55,145 nt of DNA from Verrucomicrobiia bacterium (GTDB lineage Bacteria; Omnitrophota; Omnitrophia; Omnitrophales; Aquincolibacteriaceae). Numbering within the stretch: the stretch's first letter is position 1; every line of letters starts with the position of its first letter. The notes under the pieces were generated by a model. It did not search any database. It was not told the DNA's origin and was given only the letters and a program-made list of their open reading frames with translations. The position numbers and the translations under genes were made by a program. The stretch is from contig DATJFP010000011.1 in NCBI GenBank assembly GCA_035495615.1, positions 1-55,145 of the forward strand, in the 5' to 3' direction. Of this stretch, positions 36,948 to 45,812 are shown piece after piece.

Positions 36948-36958
36948 TTCCATAGATT

Positions 36959-37001
36959 CATGAAAGCCGTTCCCTGCCTTCGGGCAGGGCGGCCTTTCAT
37001 G
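36959..37001. terminator. Strong hairpin between convergent genes
   Basis: CCCTGCC and GGCAGGG enclose a TTCG tetraloop, and CATGAAAG with CTTTCATG extend the outer stem. It sits between the small secreted gene (+) and the phosphatase gene (-), and probably ends both transcripts. Confidence 0.7.
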
Positions 37002-37049
37002 GATCAGACGCGGCTGAGCCTTCCCGGCGCGCTTTGGATTTAAAGGGAA

Positions 37050-38444
37050 TCAGGCGCCCCGGGAAACGGGCAGCGCCTCGCCGGCAGAAATGCGCGGCTT
37101 CAGGGAGACCATGAACACGTCATCCTTGAAGGCGTTCCGGCTGTAGTCGGAAAGTTCCCGCATGAGCTCGCGGTGAAGGGCAGAAAGATCCAGGTCGAGG
37201 CTGCGGATCAGGAATTCTTTGAGCCGCTGTTTGCCGTAAATCTCGCCGGCCGCGTCGCGCGTTTCAAGCACGCCGTCGGTAAAAAGGAAAAGAAGGTCCC
37301 CTTCTTCGTAGGGAATTTCCGTCTCGTGCATCCTTTCCTGGCCGTCATGGATGCCCAGCCACGTGGCATGCGGCGAAAGGTCCACGATCTGGCGCTGGCG
37401 CACGCGGTAGAGAAGCTGGGGCGGATGCCCATGGTTCGAATAAAGGATTTTTTTCTCGTCATACAGCACCGTGCCGCAAAAAGCGGTAAGGTACATGTTC
37501 ACTTCCTTGAAATCCGAGAGGATGAAATCATTCATCTTCTTCAGGATCATGCCCGGCCCTCCGTGCTCCCGCGCCAGTGTTTCGAATTCCACATGCAGGC
37601 GATTGACCATGAGCGCCGCGGGCACGCCGTGCCCGGTCACGTCCCCGATCAGAAACGTGAGCCTGCGCCCGTCGGATTGGTGAAACTGCGCATAGTCCCC
37701 GCCGATCAGGCTGGCCGGACGGTAGGAAACGAACACGTCCATTTTCTCGCTCGTAAAAGACCGGGGCTGCAGCGTGTTGTGGACGCGAGCCGCCAGCTCG
37801 AGCTCCCTTTCCATCTGACCCTTTCGGCTCTCCACGTCCTTGAACAGCAGGAAATTGGTTTCATCGAGCCGGTTGTCGTTGTGCCGGATGATGAGGCACA
37901 GGATCGCCGTAATCGAAATGAACGCGAGTCCATTGACCAGAGGGTGCGTGCCGAAAATCGTGGCGGGAAGATGGATCAGGCTGAAATCCCGGCTGATGTA
38001 GTACATCATCCACGCGAAAAAATGAAGCGCGATGATGAAGACGCTGTCGCCGAACGTCCATGGCATGAGAAGGACAATGGCAATCATGGAAATCATGACG
38101 CCGGCATAGGCGTATGAGCCGGGATCATTCGGCGGGCCTTCGACGATTGCAAAGAGGATCACGCAGGTCACGAAAAGGCCCATCAAACGGAGCGACGTGA
38201 GACGCGTGGTGCGCGGCGCGCTCCTGAAAACCAGCCCGCAGGTCGCAACAATGTAAGCGGCAAGGGCCAGACGCTTCCCGACTGAATCTTCCCTATTCAC
38301 GTAAAGCGACAACGCCACGGCCGCGGAGAAAAGCGAGGCCACGGAAACGCACAGGACACGCAGGCAGGACCGCATGCACGCGGCGCGGCGGAGTTCGAAT
38401 TCCTTCTTATAGTCTTCCGGAATTTTGGAGATCCAAGGGAGCAT
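37050..38444 (-). CDS. Membrane-bound PP2C-type (SpoIIE/RsbU-like) serine phosphatase
   Basis: The 464-residue protein has about six hydrophobic segments (25-190) with no typical sensor motif, then a linker helix, then a SpoIIE domain (about 225-450). SLIGGDYAQF, LIGDVTGHGVPAALMV and LLFLFTDGVLETRD carry the metal-binding Asp residues. In known systems such phosphatases dephosphorylate an anti-anti-sigma factor in partner switching. No STAS or HPK switch genes lie in the window, so the target is elsewhere. GAGAA is a weak ribosome site. The receiver-PAS gene is 550 bases downstream, separated by the small secreted gene on the other strand. Confidence 0.9.
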   Translation of the reverse strand: MLPWISKIPEDYKKEFELRRAACMRSCLRVLCVSVASLFSAAVALSLYVNREDSVGKRLALAAYIVATCGLVFRSAPRTTRLTSLRLMGLFVTCVILFAIVEGPPNDPGSYAYAGVMISMIAIVLLMPWTFGDSVFIIALHFFAWMMYYISRDFSLIHLPATIFGTHPLVNGLAFISITAILCLIIRHNDNRLDETNFLLFKDVESRKGQMERELELAARVHNTLQPRSFTSEKMDVFVSYRPASLIGGDYAQFHQSDGRRLTFLIGDVTGHGVPAALMVNRLHVEFETLAREHGGPGMILKKMNDFILSDFKEVNMYLTAFCGTVLYDEKKILYSNHGHPPQLLYRVRQRQIVDLSPHATWLGIHDGQERMHETEIPYEEGDLLFLFTDGVLETRDAAGEIYGKQRLKEFLIRSLDLDLSALHRELMRELSDYSRNAFKDDVFMVSLKPRISAGEALPVSRGA

Positions 38445-38661
38445 TTAGGGTTCTCGAATGATACGGCCTTTGTATCCGTTTGTAAACCTATGTATCGGGC
38501 AGGAAAGACTGAGTTCGAAATGAGGTCTTCGCCTGTTTTTTCTGACCCACATTTTTTGTGCGGGATGCACAAGTCCTATCCGGCGCGAAACCAAATCCGA
38601 ATAGGCCCTTCAAGAATATTTTTACTTAAATAAATATAGCCCTTGTGATAAAGTTGCTCCC

Positions 38662-39312
38662 ATGTGCTTCGGACCCACGGCAAGTTTTACGAGCGGCGCT
38701 CTTTTGACTGCAGCCGGCACCGCCACCCTCAAAACCACCCGATCCAAAAAAGAACTGCTTTTTGCGGCGTTCCCTCTTGCTTTCGCGGTTCAGCAAATCA
38801 TTGAAGGCTTGCTATGGCTGGGCGTAAACGATGGGCCTCTCGAACAATGGAGAAAGCCTTTGGCAGCCTTGTTTCTTTTCTTTGCCTATTTGGTCTGGCC
38901 CCTTATTTCCCCTCTGGGCATTTACCTTTTGGAAACTCAAAAGAAAAACCAACGGATACTGTCCGTTTTTATTCCAATAGGAATCGCAACCGCGTGTTAT
39001 ATGCTTTGGTTTATTTTCCACTATGACCACCATGTTACCGTGGTGCACCACAGCATTCAATATCACATCCACAAATTCGCTAATTTTGTGGGCTTTCTTT
39101 ATCTAGGCGCGACCTATGCGCCTTATCTTTTTTCCAGTTATAAAGGCGTGCGCACCTTGGGAGTGCTGAACATTATTTTTGCCGCGATTTCGCGTTACAT
39201 GTATTGGGTGACCTTTGATTCGGTGTGGTGTTTCTTTGCCGCCCTACTGAGCATCGGCATTTATTTTTTTCTCCGTTGGCTGCACCGCCCCGCTGAAGCC
39301 GTGGCAGGATAG
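38662..39312 (+). CDS. DUF6629-like membrane protein
   Basis: The 216-residue product opens with MCFGPTASFTSGALLTAAGT, typical of the DUF6629 family, and has about six membrane helices with a His-rich loop (HYDHHVTVVHHS, near residues 119-130). Function is unknown. The gene and its upstream region look clearly richer in A and T than neighbours, suggesting recent arrival. There is no ribosome site upstream; a GATAAA lies nine bases before the ATG. It converges with the tRNA unit downstream. Confidence 0.72.
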   Translation: MCFGPTASFTSGALLTAAGTATLKTTRSKKELLFAAFPLAFAVQQIIEGLLWLGVNDGPLEQWRKPLAALFLFFAYLVWPLISPLGIYLLETQKKNQRILSVFIPIGIATACYMLWFIFHYDHHVTVVHHSIQYHIHKFANFVGFLYLGATYAPYLFSSYKGVRTLGVLNIIFAAISRYMYWVTFDSVWCFFAALLSIGIYFFLRWLHRPAEAVAG

Positions 39313-39367
39313 ACGGCTTTTCTTCAAGAGCAGAGTTGACTCCAAACAAAATGGTGGGCAAGAAAAA

Positions 39368-39397
39368 AAACCCGGAGGGCGAATGCCCTCCGGGTTT
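39368..39397 (-). terminator. Intrinsic terminator
   Basis: AAACCCGGAGGGC (39368-39380) pairs with 39385-39397 around GAAT. On the minus strand eight T follow (39370-39363). This is the best classical terminator in the window and would end the tRNA-side transcript. Confidence 0.85.
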
Positions 39398-39399
39398 CT

Positions 39400-39520
39400 A
39401 TATGGTCGGGGCGAGAGTTTTGGCGCCGTCCGCTTCGCTCCCGGTCGCCGCCCGTCCCTAGAAACATGACATTAAGTCATGTTTCTATTCAGGGACTCCC
39501 TTCAAATCCTCTCGCCTGAA
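39400..39520 (-). ncRNA. Structured non-coding element (candidate RNA)
   Basis: The ends pair (GGCGAGAG 39410-39417 with CTCTCGCC 39509-39516). Inside is a 12-base hairpin (39459-39470 with 39476-39487, loop ATTAA), extended by GTCCCT with AGGGAC (39454-39459, 39491-39496). The edge bases copy the 3' acceptor side of the adjacent tRNA-Pro (TCGGGGCGAGAG). It lies between two terminators on the minus strand and codes for no protein. Confidence 0.45.
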
Positions 39521-39526
39521 AGATAA

Positions 39527-39554
39527 ATGGCCGGGCCAATTGTGGCCCGGCCAT
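39527..39554 (-). terminator. Hairpin terminator behind tRNA-Pro
   Basis: A perfect 12-base stem (39527-39538 with 39543-39554, loop ATTG) is followed on the minus strand by a T-rich stretch (TTTATCTTT). Confidence 0.7.
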
Positions 39555-39562
39555 TGCAATCG

Positions 39563-39637
39563 TCGGGGCGAGAGGATTTGAACCTCCGACCGCACGCACC
39601 CCAAGCGTGTGCGCTAGCCAGGCTGCGCTACGCCCCG
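39563..39637 (-). tRNA. tRNA-Pro (anticodon GGG)
   Basis: Folded by hand on the minus strand: acceptor CGGGGCG with CGCCCCG and discriminator A; D-stem GCGC pairs; anticodon stem CACGC/GCGTG with loop TTGGGGT giving anticodon GGG (proline codons CCC and CCT); T-stem GGAGG with loop TTCAAAT. CCA is not encoded. The 75-base length is normal. Confidence 0.95.
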
Positions 39638-39743
39638 ATAAGAGGAGTTCAACGGCTTTGAAGGGTTAAGAAGTTTAGCAAATTCCGGCAGAAATGTCAC
39701 CCCCCGCAATAAGGCCGCTGCCCGGCCGGAAAGCGGGTGACAT

Positions 39744-40568
39744 TTAAACGCTTGTCGAGGCGCTTTGCTGAAGGACCCTGACGTCGGTCATGGGGAACGG
39801 GATGGTAATGCCGTTCTTGTCGAACGCCAGCTTCATGTTTTCCGTCAGGGCAAAATAAACGTCCCAATAATCGGCGGCCTTCGCCCAAACACGCACCGCG
39901 AAATTGACGCTGTACGCGGCAAGCTCTTTGACGGCAATCAGAGGCGCCGGATTTCGAAGCACGCGCGAGTCGGCCAGGAGGACCTGTTCGATCACGTCGC
40001 GGACTTTCTTGAGATCGTCCGAATATCCCACTCCGAAAACAAGATCCACGCGGCGGAGCGGGTTGCAGGAATAATTTTTGATCGTATTCCCCATAATTTG
40101 GGAATTCGGGATGATGATGCGCACGTTGTCCGCGGTATTCAGGACCGTGTCGAAAATCTGGACTTCCTCGACTGTGCCTGTGATGCCCGCGGCTTCGATG
40201 GCATGGCCCACCTTGTAGGGTTTGAAAAGCACGATGAGCACGCCGGCCGCAAAATTGGAAAGCGATCCCTGGAGCGCAAGGCCAACCGCCAGGCCCGCGG
40301 CGCCGAGTACGGCAATGAAAGAAGCCGTTTCAATGCCCATCCGGGCCAGCGCGGCAAGAGCCACAAAGGTAAGCCCGGCAATGTAAGAGAGATTTTTGGC
40401 GAACCGGGCAACCGTGGCATCGACCTTGGCGGCGTTCAGCGCCTTTTCGAGCAGATGCGCGGCCAGCCCGACCGCCCATTTCCCGACTAAGAAAATCGCG
40501 GCGGCAGCCAGGATATTGACCCCGTAGAGGGCCAGGTATTCTCCAAGTTTTTGAGCGGTTTCTTGCAT
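39744..40568 (-). CDS. mscS: Small-conductance mechanosensitive channel (MscS family)
   Basis: The 274-residue channel protein releases solutes on hypo-osmotic shock. Three N-terminal helices are visible; the third pore helix is GAAGLAVGLALQGSLSNFAAGV, followed by the beta domain KPYKVGHAIEAAGITGTVEEVQ and RIIIPNSQIMGNTIKNYS. Length is close to E. coli MscS (286). AAGGAGAT precedes the ATG. Confidence 0.95.
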   Translation of the reverse strand: MQETAQKLGEYLALYGVNILAAAAIFLVGKWAVGLAAHLLEKALNAAKVDATVARFAKNLSYIAGLTFVALAALARMGIETASFIAVLGAAGLAVGLALQGSLSNFAAGVLIVLFKPYKVGHAIEAAGITGTVEEVQIFDTVLNTADNVRIIIPNSQIMGNTIKNYSCNPLRRVDLVFGVGYSDDLKKVRDVIEQVLLADSRVLRNPAPLIAVKELAAYSVNFAVRVWAKAADYWDVYFALTENMKLAFDKNGITIPFPMTDVRVLQQSASTSV

Positions 40569-40733
40569 GAGTATCTCCTTTTACAGTATCGAATGCGGCC
40601 CGTATTTTAATGGCAAATCCCGGTCCGGGCAATGGAAATCCCTTACAGGACGGCCTTTCGCGAAGGAAGGCCTATCTCCGCGTGACCCAAGGACCTGGGA
40701 CACGATTTGCGGCCGGAACGCCGTAAAAATCTC

Positions 40734-41450
40734 TCAGACCTTTCTTCCGATAAAAGTCAGGTCCGGTTTGACGGCGCGGCAGAAAATCCAATTGGCCGGA
40801 TAGTACTTGAACATGGAGCAGGTTTTTTCCGCCCGGATTTTTTCGAAGCTCTTGCCGGCAAGGGCTTCGAATTCCCGGAGCGTCCATTCCTGGAGGTGGG
40901 TCAGATCATAATGGAAATCGTGCAGGAAAAAATCCCGGTCGCAGGTCGTCAAGGCAATCGTCCCTCCGGGCTTGAGGATGCGCCGGCATTCCTGCAGGAA
41001 AAAGCCCCATGCGGGAAGATGCTCGATCACGCTGACCGAAACGACCTTGTCGACGGCGCCGTCCGGGATGGGCAGGGTCTTTTGGAAGTCGGCCTGGACA
41101 AACTCGAGGCCCGGATATTTTTCCCGCGCCGCGTCCACGCTCAAATCGTAGCCGGTCACGTTCTTGGTCAGCCCGGAGATCGCGCGCGTATAATCGCCCA
41201 CGCCGCAGCCGAGATCGGCAACGCGCTCGCCTTCGCGGATTTTCAGGTGATCGAAAATAAATTTGATCTGGGGATCGGTCTTGACGTCCCGCTTATAGCG
41301 GTCGGGGTAGAGGTCTTCATGGTAAGAATCGTAGGAGGGCAGCTGGGCCTCGGCCCGGAAGCGGCATTTGCTGCATTGTCCCGTTTTTTCCTGCCCCGGG
41401 CCGGGGTCCGACAAAAAGAAAAAAGGGCGTTTGCAGTTGGGACAACGCAT
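40734..41450 (-). CDS. SAM-dependent methyltransferase with N-terminal zinc ribbon
   Basis: The 238-residue protein opens with a C-x2-C...C-x2-C ribbon (MRCPNCKRP and GQCSKCRF, residues 3-29) and continues with a class I methyltransferase: VADLGCGVGDYTRA (SAM loop), TGYDLSVDA, FVQADFQ, SVSVIEHLP and LKPGGTIALT. The ribbon plus methyltransferase pairing is typical of Methyltransf_11 proteins acting on lipids, quinones or RNA. The substrate is unknown. It is followed on the strand by the mechanosensitive channel, 165 bases away, and preceded by the HU terminator. Confidence 0.87.
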   Translation of the reverse strand: MRCPNCKRPFFFLSDPGPGQEKTGQCSKCRFRAEAQLPSYDSYHEDLYPDRYKRDVKTDPQIKFIFDHLKIREGERVADLGCGVGDYTRAISGLTKNVTGYDLSVDAAREKYPGLEFVQADFQKTLPIPDGAVDKVVSVSVIEHLPAWGFFLQECRRILKPGGTIALTTCDRDFFLHDFHYDLTHLQEWTLREFEALAGKSFEKIRAEKTCSMFKYYPANWIFCRAVKPDLTFIGRKV

Positions 41451-41492
41451 CGAAACTCCTTGAAGCGAAACCTGAAACCTTCCGGAACCTGA

Positions 41493-41525
41493 AAGGGCGG
41501 ACCGGCTTTTAACCGGTCCGCCCTT
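41493..41525 (-). terminator. Terminator of HU gene
   Basis: A perfect 13-base stem (41493-41505 with 41513-41525) with loop CTTTTAA lies 16 bases past the HU stop. Only a short T-run follows on the minus strand. Confidence 0.65.
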
Positions 41526-41541
41526 CGGGTCTGTAATACGA

Positions 41542-41814
41542 TTACTTCACAGCGTTTTTCAGCGAAGATCCCGCGGAAAAAGCAGGAACTTTGCGGGCCT
41601 TGATCTTGATCGTTTCCCCGGTCTTCGGGTTGCGTCCCGTACGAGCCTTGCGGTTACGAACGAGGAAGCTTCCAAAACCGATCAGAGAAACTTTCTGACC
41701 CTTTTTCAGGGAACCCTTAATCGCGTCGAAAGTAGCATCGACCGTTTTCCAGGCCTGGGCCTTGGAAAGGCTGCTCTTCTTCGCGACTTCAGCTACGAGT
41801 TGTTGCTTGTTCAT
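41542..41814 (-). CDS. hup: HU-family DNA-binding protein
   Basis: A 90-residue nucleoid protein that bends DNA as a dimer. It begins MNKQQLVAEVAKKSSLSKAQ; GFGSFLVRNRKARTGRNP is the signature with the intercalating NP tip, and KVPAFSAGSSLKNAV is the C-terminal helix. A strong GGGAGGGGGT ribosome site is present. A 7-3-7 inverted repeat lies in the leader (41837-41853). It forms a monocistronic unit. Confidence 0.97.
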   Translation of the reverse strand: MNKQQLVAEVAKKSSLSKAQAWKTVDATFDAIKGSLKKGQKVSLIGFGSFLVRNRKARTGRNPKTGETIKIKARKVPAFSAGSSLKNAVK

Positions 41815-41836
41815 GTTGTCACCCCCTCCCGTTACT

Positions 41837-41853
41837 TTATTTGCACCAAATAA
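41837..41853. promoter_or_regulatory. 7-3-7 inverted repeat upstream of HU gene
   Basis: TTATTTG and CAAATAA flank CAC, 22 bases before the HU start codon. This is the size of a dimeric repressor site or a short leader hairpin. Confidence 0.35.
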
Positions 41854-41903
41854 GAGGCCGGATGGTACTCAACCTCTTACCTACCGGAGACGCTCACGCG
41901 CCA

Positions 41904-42920
41904 TTAACGATACTGTTTCAATTCTTCCCGCGCATCGCGGTTCAAAAGATCGGACACAGCCTTCTTCGGCTCCTTGTCTTCGAAAACGAGGTTATAGACT
42001 TCGCCCATCAAAGGCAGGTCGAGATCCAATTCCCTGGAAAGCTGGTGCACGCTCTGCGCCGTGTCCACGCCTTCGGCCACCATTTCCATCCCCTTCAGGA
42101 TGTCGGCGATTTTCTTGCCCGCTCCAAGCTCGCGCCCCACGCGGAGATTGCGGCCATGCGGCGAAAAACAGGTCGTGACCAGGTCGCCGACGCCGGAAAG
42201 GCCGTAGAAGGTATTGGGATTCGCGCCCAGGCGGATGCCCAGACGCATCATTTCCAGGATGCCGCGCGAAATCAGGCCGGCTTTGGAGTTGTCGCCGAAC
42301 TTCAGCCCGTCGCATACGCCGGCGGCAATGGCGATCACGTTCTTAAGCGCGCCGCCGAGTTCGACGCCGATGATGTCGGTCTGGGAATAAATGCGGAAAA
42401 ACGTGTCCATGAACGCGTCCTGGACTTTTTCCGCATTCTTGGCGTTGTCGCTGGCGGCCACGACGAGCGTCGGCATGTGGCGGGCCACTTCCTCGGCGTG
42501 CGAAGGGCCGGAAATTACGACAAGCTGGGTCTGATTGCCCAGAATAGAATAGATGATCTGCGACGGGCGAAGGCAGGTCTTCTTTTCCAACCCCTTAGCT
42601 ACGGAAACGAAGACTTTCCCCTTATAATCGTGCTCGCGCACCTTGTGCAGCACGACGCGAAGGAACTGCGTGGGAATGGCAAGAACGACGATCTCGCCGA
42701 AAGACAGGGCTTCCTTGAGGTCGGAGGTGATTTTGATGCTCTCGGGGAGTTTGACCCCCGGCAGGAACTTCACGTTTTCACGCTTCTGGCGGAGAACTTC
42801 CGCGTAATCTGGAAACGCGGACCACAGAAGGACGTCGTTGTGCTTGCGCGCACCGACTACGGCAAGCGCCGTCCCCCACCCTCCGTCACCCAGCACCGTG
42901 ATTTTGAATTTTCCCTTCAT
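41904..42920 (-). CDS. gpsA: Glycerol-3-phosphate dehydrogenase [NAD(P)+]
   Basis: It reduces dihydroxyacetone phosphate to sn-glycerol 3-phosphate for phospholipid synthesis. The 338 residues contain the Rossmann loop GDGGWGTALAV, FVSVAKGLE, ISGPSHAEEV, LGGALKNVIAIAAG (catalytic Lys) and LSGVGDLVTTCFSPHGRN. The ATG at 42920 follows a TTG in frame and a weak ribosome site. A good promoter (43023-43050) lies about 100 bases upstream. Confidence 0.97.
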   Translation of the reverse strand: MKGKFKITVLGDGGWGTALAVVGARKHNDVLLWSAFPDYAEVLRQKRENVKFLPGVKLPESIKITSDLKEALSFGEIVVLAIPTQFLRVVLHKVREHDYKGKVFVSVAKGLEKKTCLRPSQIIYSILGNQTQLVVISGPSHAEEVARHMPTLVVAASDNAKNAEKVQDAFMDTFFRIYSQTDIIGVELGGALKNVIAIAAGVCDGLKFGDNSKAGLISRGILEMMRLGIRLGANPNTFYGLSGVGDLVTTCFSPHGRNLRVGRELGAGKKIADILKGMEMVAEGVDTAQSVHQLSRELDLDLPLMGEVYNLVFEDKEPKKAVSDLLNRDAREELKQYR

Positions 42921-42960
42921 CAAAAAAAATCCAAATCAAGTTAAACGGGTTGACTTCCCC

Positions 42961-42981
42961 GCGGTGCGCGGGACGCACCGC
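42961..42981. other. Hairpin in gpsA leader
   Basis: GCGGTGCG (42961-42968) pairs with CGCACCGC (42974-42981) around five bases. It lies in the predicted 5' untranslated region; a regulatory role is unproven. Confidence 0.4.
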
Positions 42982-43022
42982 GTTGCGGCCCTTGTGTCGC
43001 AAGGCCGGCAAACGTATCGCGT

Positions 43023-43050
43023 AATTTAGCACGGAAATTACCGATGTCAA
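43023..43050 (-). promoter_or_regulatory. Sigma-70 promoter of gpsA
   Basis: TTGACA (43050-43045), 16-base spacer and TAAATT (43028-43023) on the minus strand. The start site would give a leader of about 95 bases. Confidence 0.7.
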
Positions 43051-43152
43051 AACAATTTCTAAGAAAATTTCTCGCGAACGCAAAATGTTTTTGGGAATTC
43101 TTATAAAATTTCTTGCTTTTCATCTGGATTGCCCGCGCGAAATGCGCGGACG

Positions 43153-43578
43153 CTACCGGGCGGGCTTGTGGAGAAGGGAATGCAGCGTGATGGCGCCGCG
43201 AACTTCTTCGGGAGCGCGCGCGGGTTTCATGCGCGCGTCGACGAACGCGTGAAGCGAATGTCCGGTCACGATGCGCCGGGAAGTTTCCTTGTGCAGGACT
43301 TGGTATTCGAAACGCAGGGTCGTGCCGCCCATGTCGCTGACGCTCGTGCGCACGATGATAAGGTCGTCGTAAGTGCAAGGCGAGTAGTATTTAGCGTAGA
43401 CCTCGACGACGGGAAGGAAGAGGCCCTTTTTCTCGCAGTCCGTATAAGGCAGGCCGAGGACTCGGAAATATTCCGTGCGCGCGGCCTCGAACCACACAAG
43501 ATAATTGGCGTGGTAGCTGATGCCCATCTTGTCGGTCTCGGCATAACGGACGCGGTATTCGTAATCGTAATATTTCAC
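43153..43578 (-). CDS. YbgC-like acyl-CoA thioesterase (4HBT hot-dog fold)
   Basis: The 141-residue protein has YRVRYAETDKMGISYHANYLVWFEAARTEYFR compactly spelled across its first 35 residues, the signature of the 4-hydroxybenzoyl-CoA thioesterase family with the catalytic Asp. It hydrolyses short acyl-CoA or acyl-ACP. YbgC itself belongs to Tol-Pal operons, but no tol genes are here. The start is GTG with a GGAGAG site. Confidence 0.9.
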   Translation of the reverse strand: MKYYDYEYRVRYAETDKMGISYHANYLVWFEAARTEYFRVLGLPYTDCEKKGLFLPVVEVYAKYYSPCTYDDLIIVRTSVSDMGGTTLRFEYQVLHKETSRRIVTGHSLHAFVDARMKPARAPEEVRGAITLHSLLHKPAR

Positions 43579-43631
43579 GGGCTCTCCTTTGCGAGCGTAT
43601 TTTACATCAATCCCAGGGCGGTGCCAGGCTT

Positions 43632-44024
43632 TTACGCGGTGCGCCGCGAGCGCAGAACGCGCATCGCAGCATACGCCAGGGCTACACCGGCCGCGTCCGC
43701 GATAAAGTCCGCCACGTCCCCGGTGCGCCCAGGAACGCGTTCTTGCAGGACCTCGATCAGCCCTCCGACAGCAAGCGTCCAGGACACGGCAACGGCCGTC
43801 GTGCGGGCCTTCAAAAAAGCGCTGCGTGAATGGCGGAGGGCATTCGCGGCGAGAAGGAAAAACAATCCAAATTCCATGGCGTGCAGGAATTTGTCATTCA
43901 TATCCAGGACGTAAGGCGGAAGGCGGTCGCCCCGCAGCAGGGAAAGGACAAAAACGGGAATCTGGTAAAGCGCGAAAACAGCGCGGGAAAAACGCGGGGA
44001 CTCGCAGAAGCGCGATGCGCCCAT
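43632..44024 (-). CDS. VanZ-like membrane protein
   Basis: The 130-residue product has four hydrophobic helices and the VanZ pattern: DKFLHAMEFGLFFLL (about 43-57), GGLIEVLQERVPGRTGDVADFIADAAG (spanning about 88-114). Such proteins give low teicoplanin resistance in Enterococcus but are mostly uncharacterised elsewhere. The ATG comes three bases after the dnaJ stop, so it is probably translated from the dnaJ message. Confidence 0.82.
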   Translation of the reverse strand: MGASRFCESPRFSRAVFALYQIPVFVLSLLRGDRLPPYVLDMNDKFLHAMEFGLFFLLAANALRHSRSAFLKARTTAVAVSWTLAVGGLIEVLQERVPGRTGDVADFIADAAGVALAYAAMRVLRSRRTA

Positions 44025-44027
44025 CGG

Positions 44028-45146
44028 CTAAAAGGATTCCTTGAGACGCTCGAACAGGTCTTTCTTTTTAGTCTGGACTTTGTCGCCCCGCAGCCGGGCG
44101 AATTCCACGAGCAGCTTTTTTTCCTCACTGGAAACTTTGGAGGGCACGTCGATCTCGACGCGCACGTAAAGGTCGCCGCGGACCTGTGCCGCCTGAAGCG
44201 AGGGCACGCCTTCACCTTTAATTTTGAGGATCTTGCCGGCCGGAGTTCCCGCGGGAATTTCGAGCGCTGCTTTTGCGGTCAGCGTGGGGCATTGGACTTC
44301 CCCGCCCAGCACGGCGGTCGTAAAAGGGACGAGCAGTTCGCAATAAAGGTGCTCGTCTTTGCGTTCAAAAAAATCATGCGGCTGCACTTCGATCAGGACG
44401 TAGAGGTCTCCTCTTCTGCCGCTCTGCTCCCCGCCTTCGCCTTCGCCGGTGATTTTGAGGCGCGCCTGGGAGTGGATGCCCGCGGGAATTTTAAGATTGA
44501 GTTTGCGCGTTTTCTTGACGCGCCGCTGGCCGCGGCACTCCGTGCATGGCTTCTCGATTTTTTCGCCGGCTCCCTGACACGTGGGGCAGGTCCGCCGGAG
44601 CGTGAAAAACCCCTGGGAAACCCGCACCTCGCCCTGCCCCTGGCAATCCCGGCAAGGCGTTTTCTTGGAACCCTTGGCCGCGCCGCTTCCGGCGCATTCG
44701 CCGCAGGTTTCCAGGCGCGGGATCTCGAGCACGGTTTCCTTGCCTTTCAGGACTTCTTCGAGCGTAATGCGCATGCCGATCTGAAGGTCCGCGCCGCGCC
44801 GCGGGCGCCGCCCGCCGCCGCGTCCTCCGCCGCCGAAAAAATCCTCGAACAGGTCGCCGAAGATGTCGCCAAACCCGCCGAAATTCTCCGCGAATCCTTC
44901 GAAGCCCTGGAACCCCTGCCCGCCGAGCGAGTGCCCGAACTGGTCGTATTGCGCGCGCTTTTCCTGGTCGCTCAGGATGGCATAGGCTTCCGCGGCTTCT
45001 TTGAATTTTTCTTCCGCTTCCGCATTGCCCGGGTTGCGGTCGGGGTGGAACTGCATGGCGATCTTGCGGTACGCCTTCTTGATTTCATCGGCCGTCGCGG
45101 AACGCGGAACACCGAGGACAATGTAGTAATCTCTTTTATTCGGCAT
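44028..45146 (-). CDS. dnaJ: Chaperone DnaJ
   Basis: The 372-residue co-chaperone stimulates the ATPase of DnaK. It has the J-domain with HPD at 34-36, a Gly/Phe-rich linker (about 78-110), four zinc-binding repeats ([32 protein letters not shown]) and the C-terminal substrate domain. It follows grpE by 53 bases. No dnaK is between them or elsewhere in the window. The ribosome site is weak. Confidence 0.98.
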   Translation of the reverse strand: MPNKRDYYIVLGVPRSATADEIKKAYRKIAMQFHPDRNPGNAEAEEKFKEAAEAYAILSDQEKRAQYDQFGHSLGGQGFQGFEGFAENFGGFGDIFGDLFEDFFGGGGRGGGRRPRRGADLQIGMRITLEEVLKGKETVLEIPRLETCGECAGSGAAKGSKKTPCRDCQGQGEVRVSQGFFTLRRTCPTCQGAGEKIEKPCTECRGQRRVKKTRKLNLKIPAGIHSQARLKITGEGEGGEQSGRRGDLYVLIEVQPHDFFERKDEHLYCELLVPFTTAVLGGEVQCPTLTAKAALEIPAGTPAGKILKIKGEGVPSLQAAQVRGDLYVRVEIDVPSKVSSEEKKLLVEFARLRGDKVQTKKKDLFERLKESF

Positions 45147-45199
45147 AAGGGACTTTCACGAGGAATGAGAGGATGAACATGGAGAGAAGACCGGCCCCT

Positions 45200-45796
45200 T
45201 TACTCGGATTCGCCTTGAGCGCCGGAGGAGGGCGCCACACGGATGCGGACTTTGGCCGCGCGGAGGAGCCGGCCGTTCAGCATATAGCCTGGCTCAAGCT
45301 CTTCGAGAACTTCCTGGTCTTTACCTTCTTCTTCCTTGAAAGCCACGGCTTCATGCTTGTGCGGGTCGAAATGTTCGCCCAGGGCCTGGACTTTGGTCAG
45401 CCCCTGGCTTTTCATGACGTCCATCAGCTGCTTGTAAACCATCTCGATGCCCGAAATGACGCCCTTGAGCTCCTTGGAGGAACCCGAGGCCGGAAGCTCC
45501 ACGTGCGCCATGGCGCGCTCGAAATTGTCGAGGACCGGCAGGAGCCCCTTGAGCAGGTTCTCCTGGCTGAAGCGGATGAATTCCTCCCTTTCGCGGGCCA
45601 GTCTTTTTTTCGCGTTCTCAAAATCCGCGGCGGAGCGCAGGAGCTTGTCCTTCATATCTTCGAGCTCGCGCAGGCGGGCCGTCATCTCGCCGTACTCTTT
45701 TTTCGAAAGCACGACCGAATCCGGGGAAGCGTCTTTCGGTTCCTGGGATTCTTCCTGAGTTTTGTCTTTTGGGTTCTTGTGGTCCACGCGGGTCAT
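45200..45796 (-). CDS. grpE: Nucleotide exchange factor GrpE
   Basis: The 198-residue protein releases ADP from DnaK. A charged N-terminal segment is followed by a long coiled coil (about 35-110) and the compact beta domain with VLDNFERAMAH, GISGIEMVYKQL and EELEPGYMLNGRLLRAAKVRV. It begins 16 bases after the hrcA stop with an AAGGA site, so they share a transcript. Confidence 0.96.
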   Translation of the reverse strand: MTRVDHKNPKDKTQEESQEPKDASPDSVVLSKKEYGEMTARLRELEDMKDKLLRSAADFENAKKRLAREREEFIRFSQENLLKGLLPVLDNFERAMAHVELPASGSSKELKGVISGIEMVYKQLMDVMKSQGLTKVQALGEHFDPHKHEAVAFKEEEGKDQEVLEELEPGYMLNGRLLRAAKVRIRVAPSSGAQGESE

Positions 45797-45812
45797 GTCC
45801 TTGCCTCGAAAA

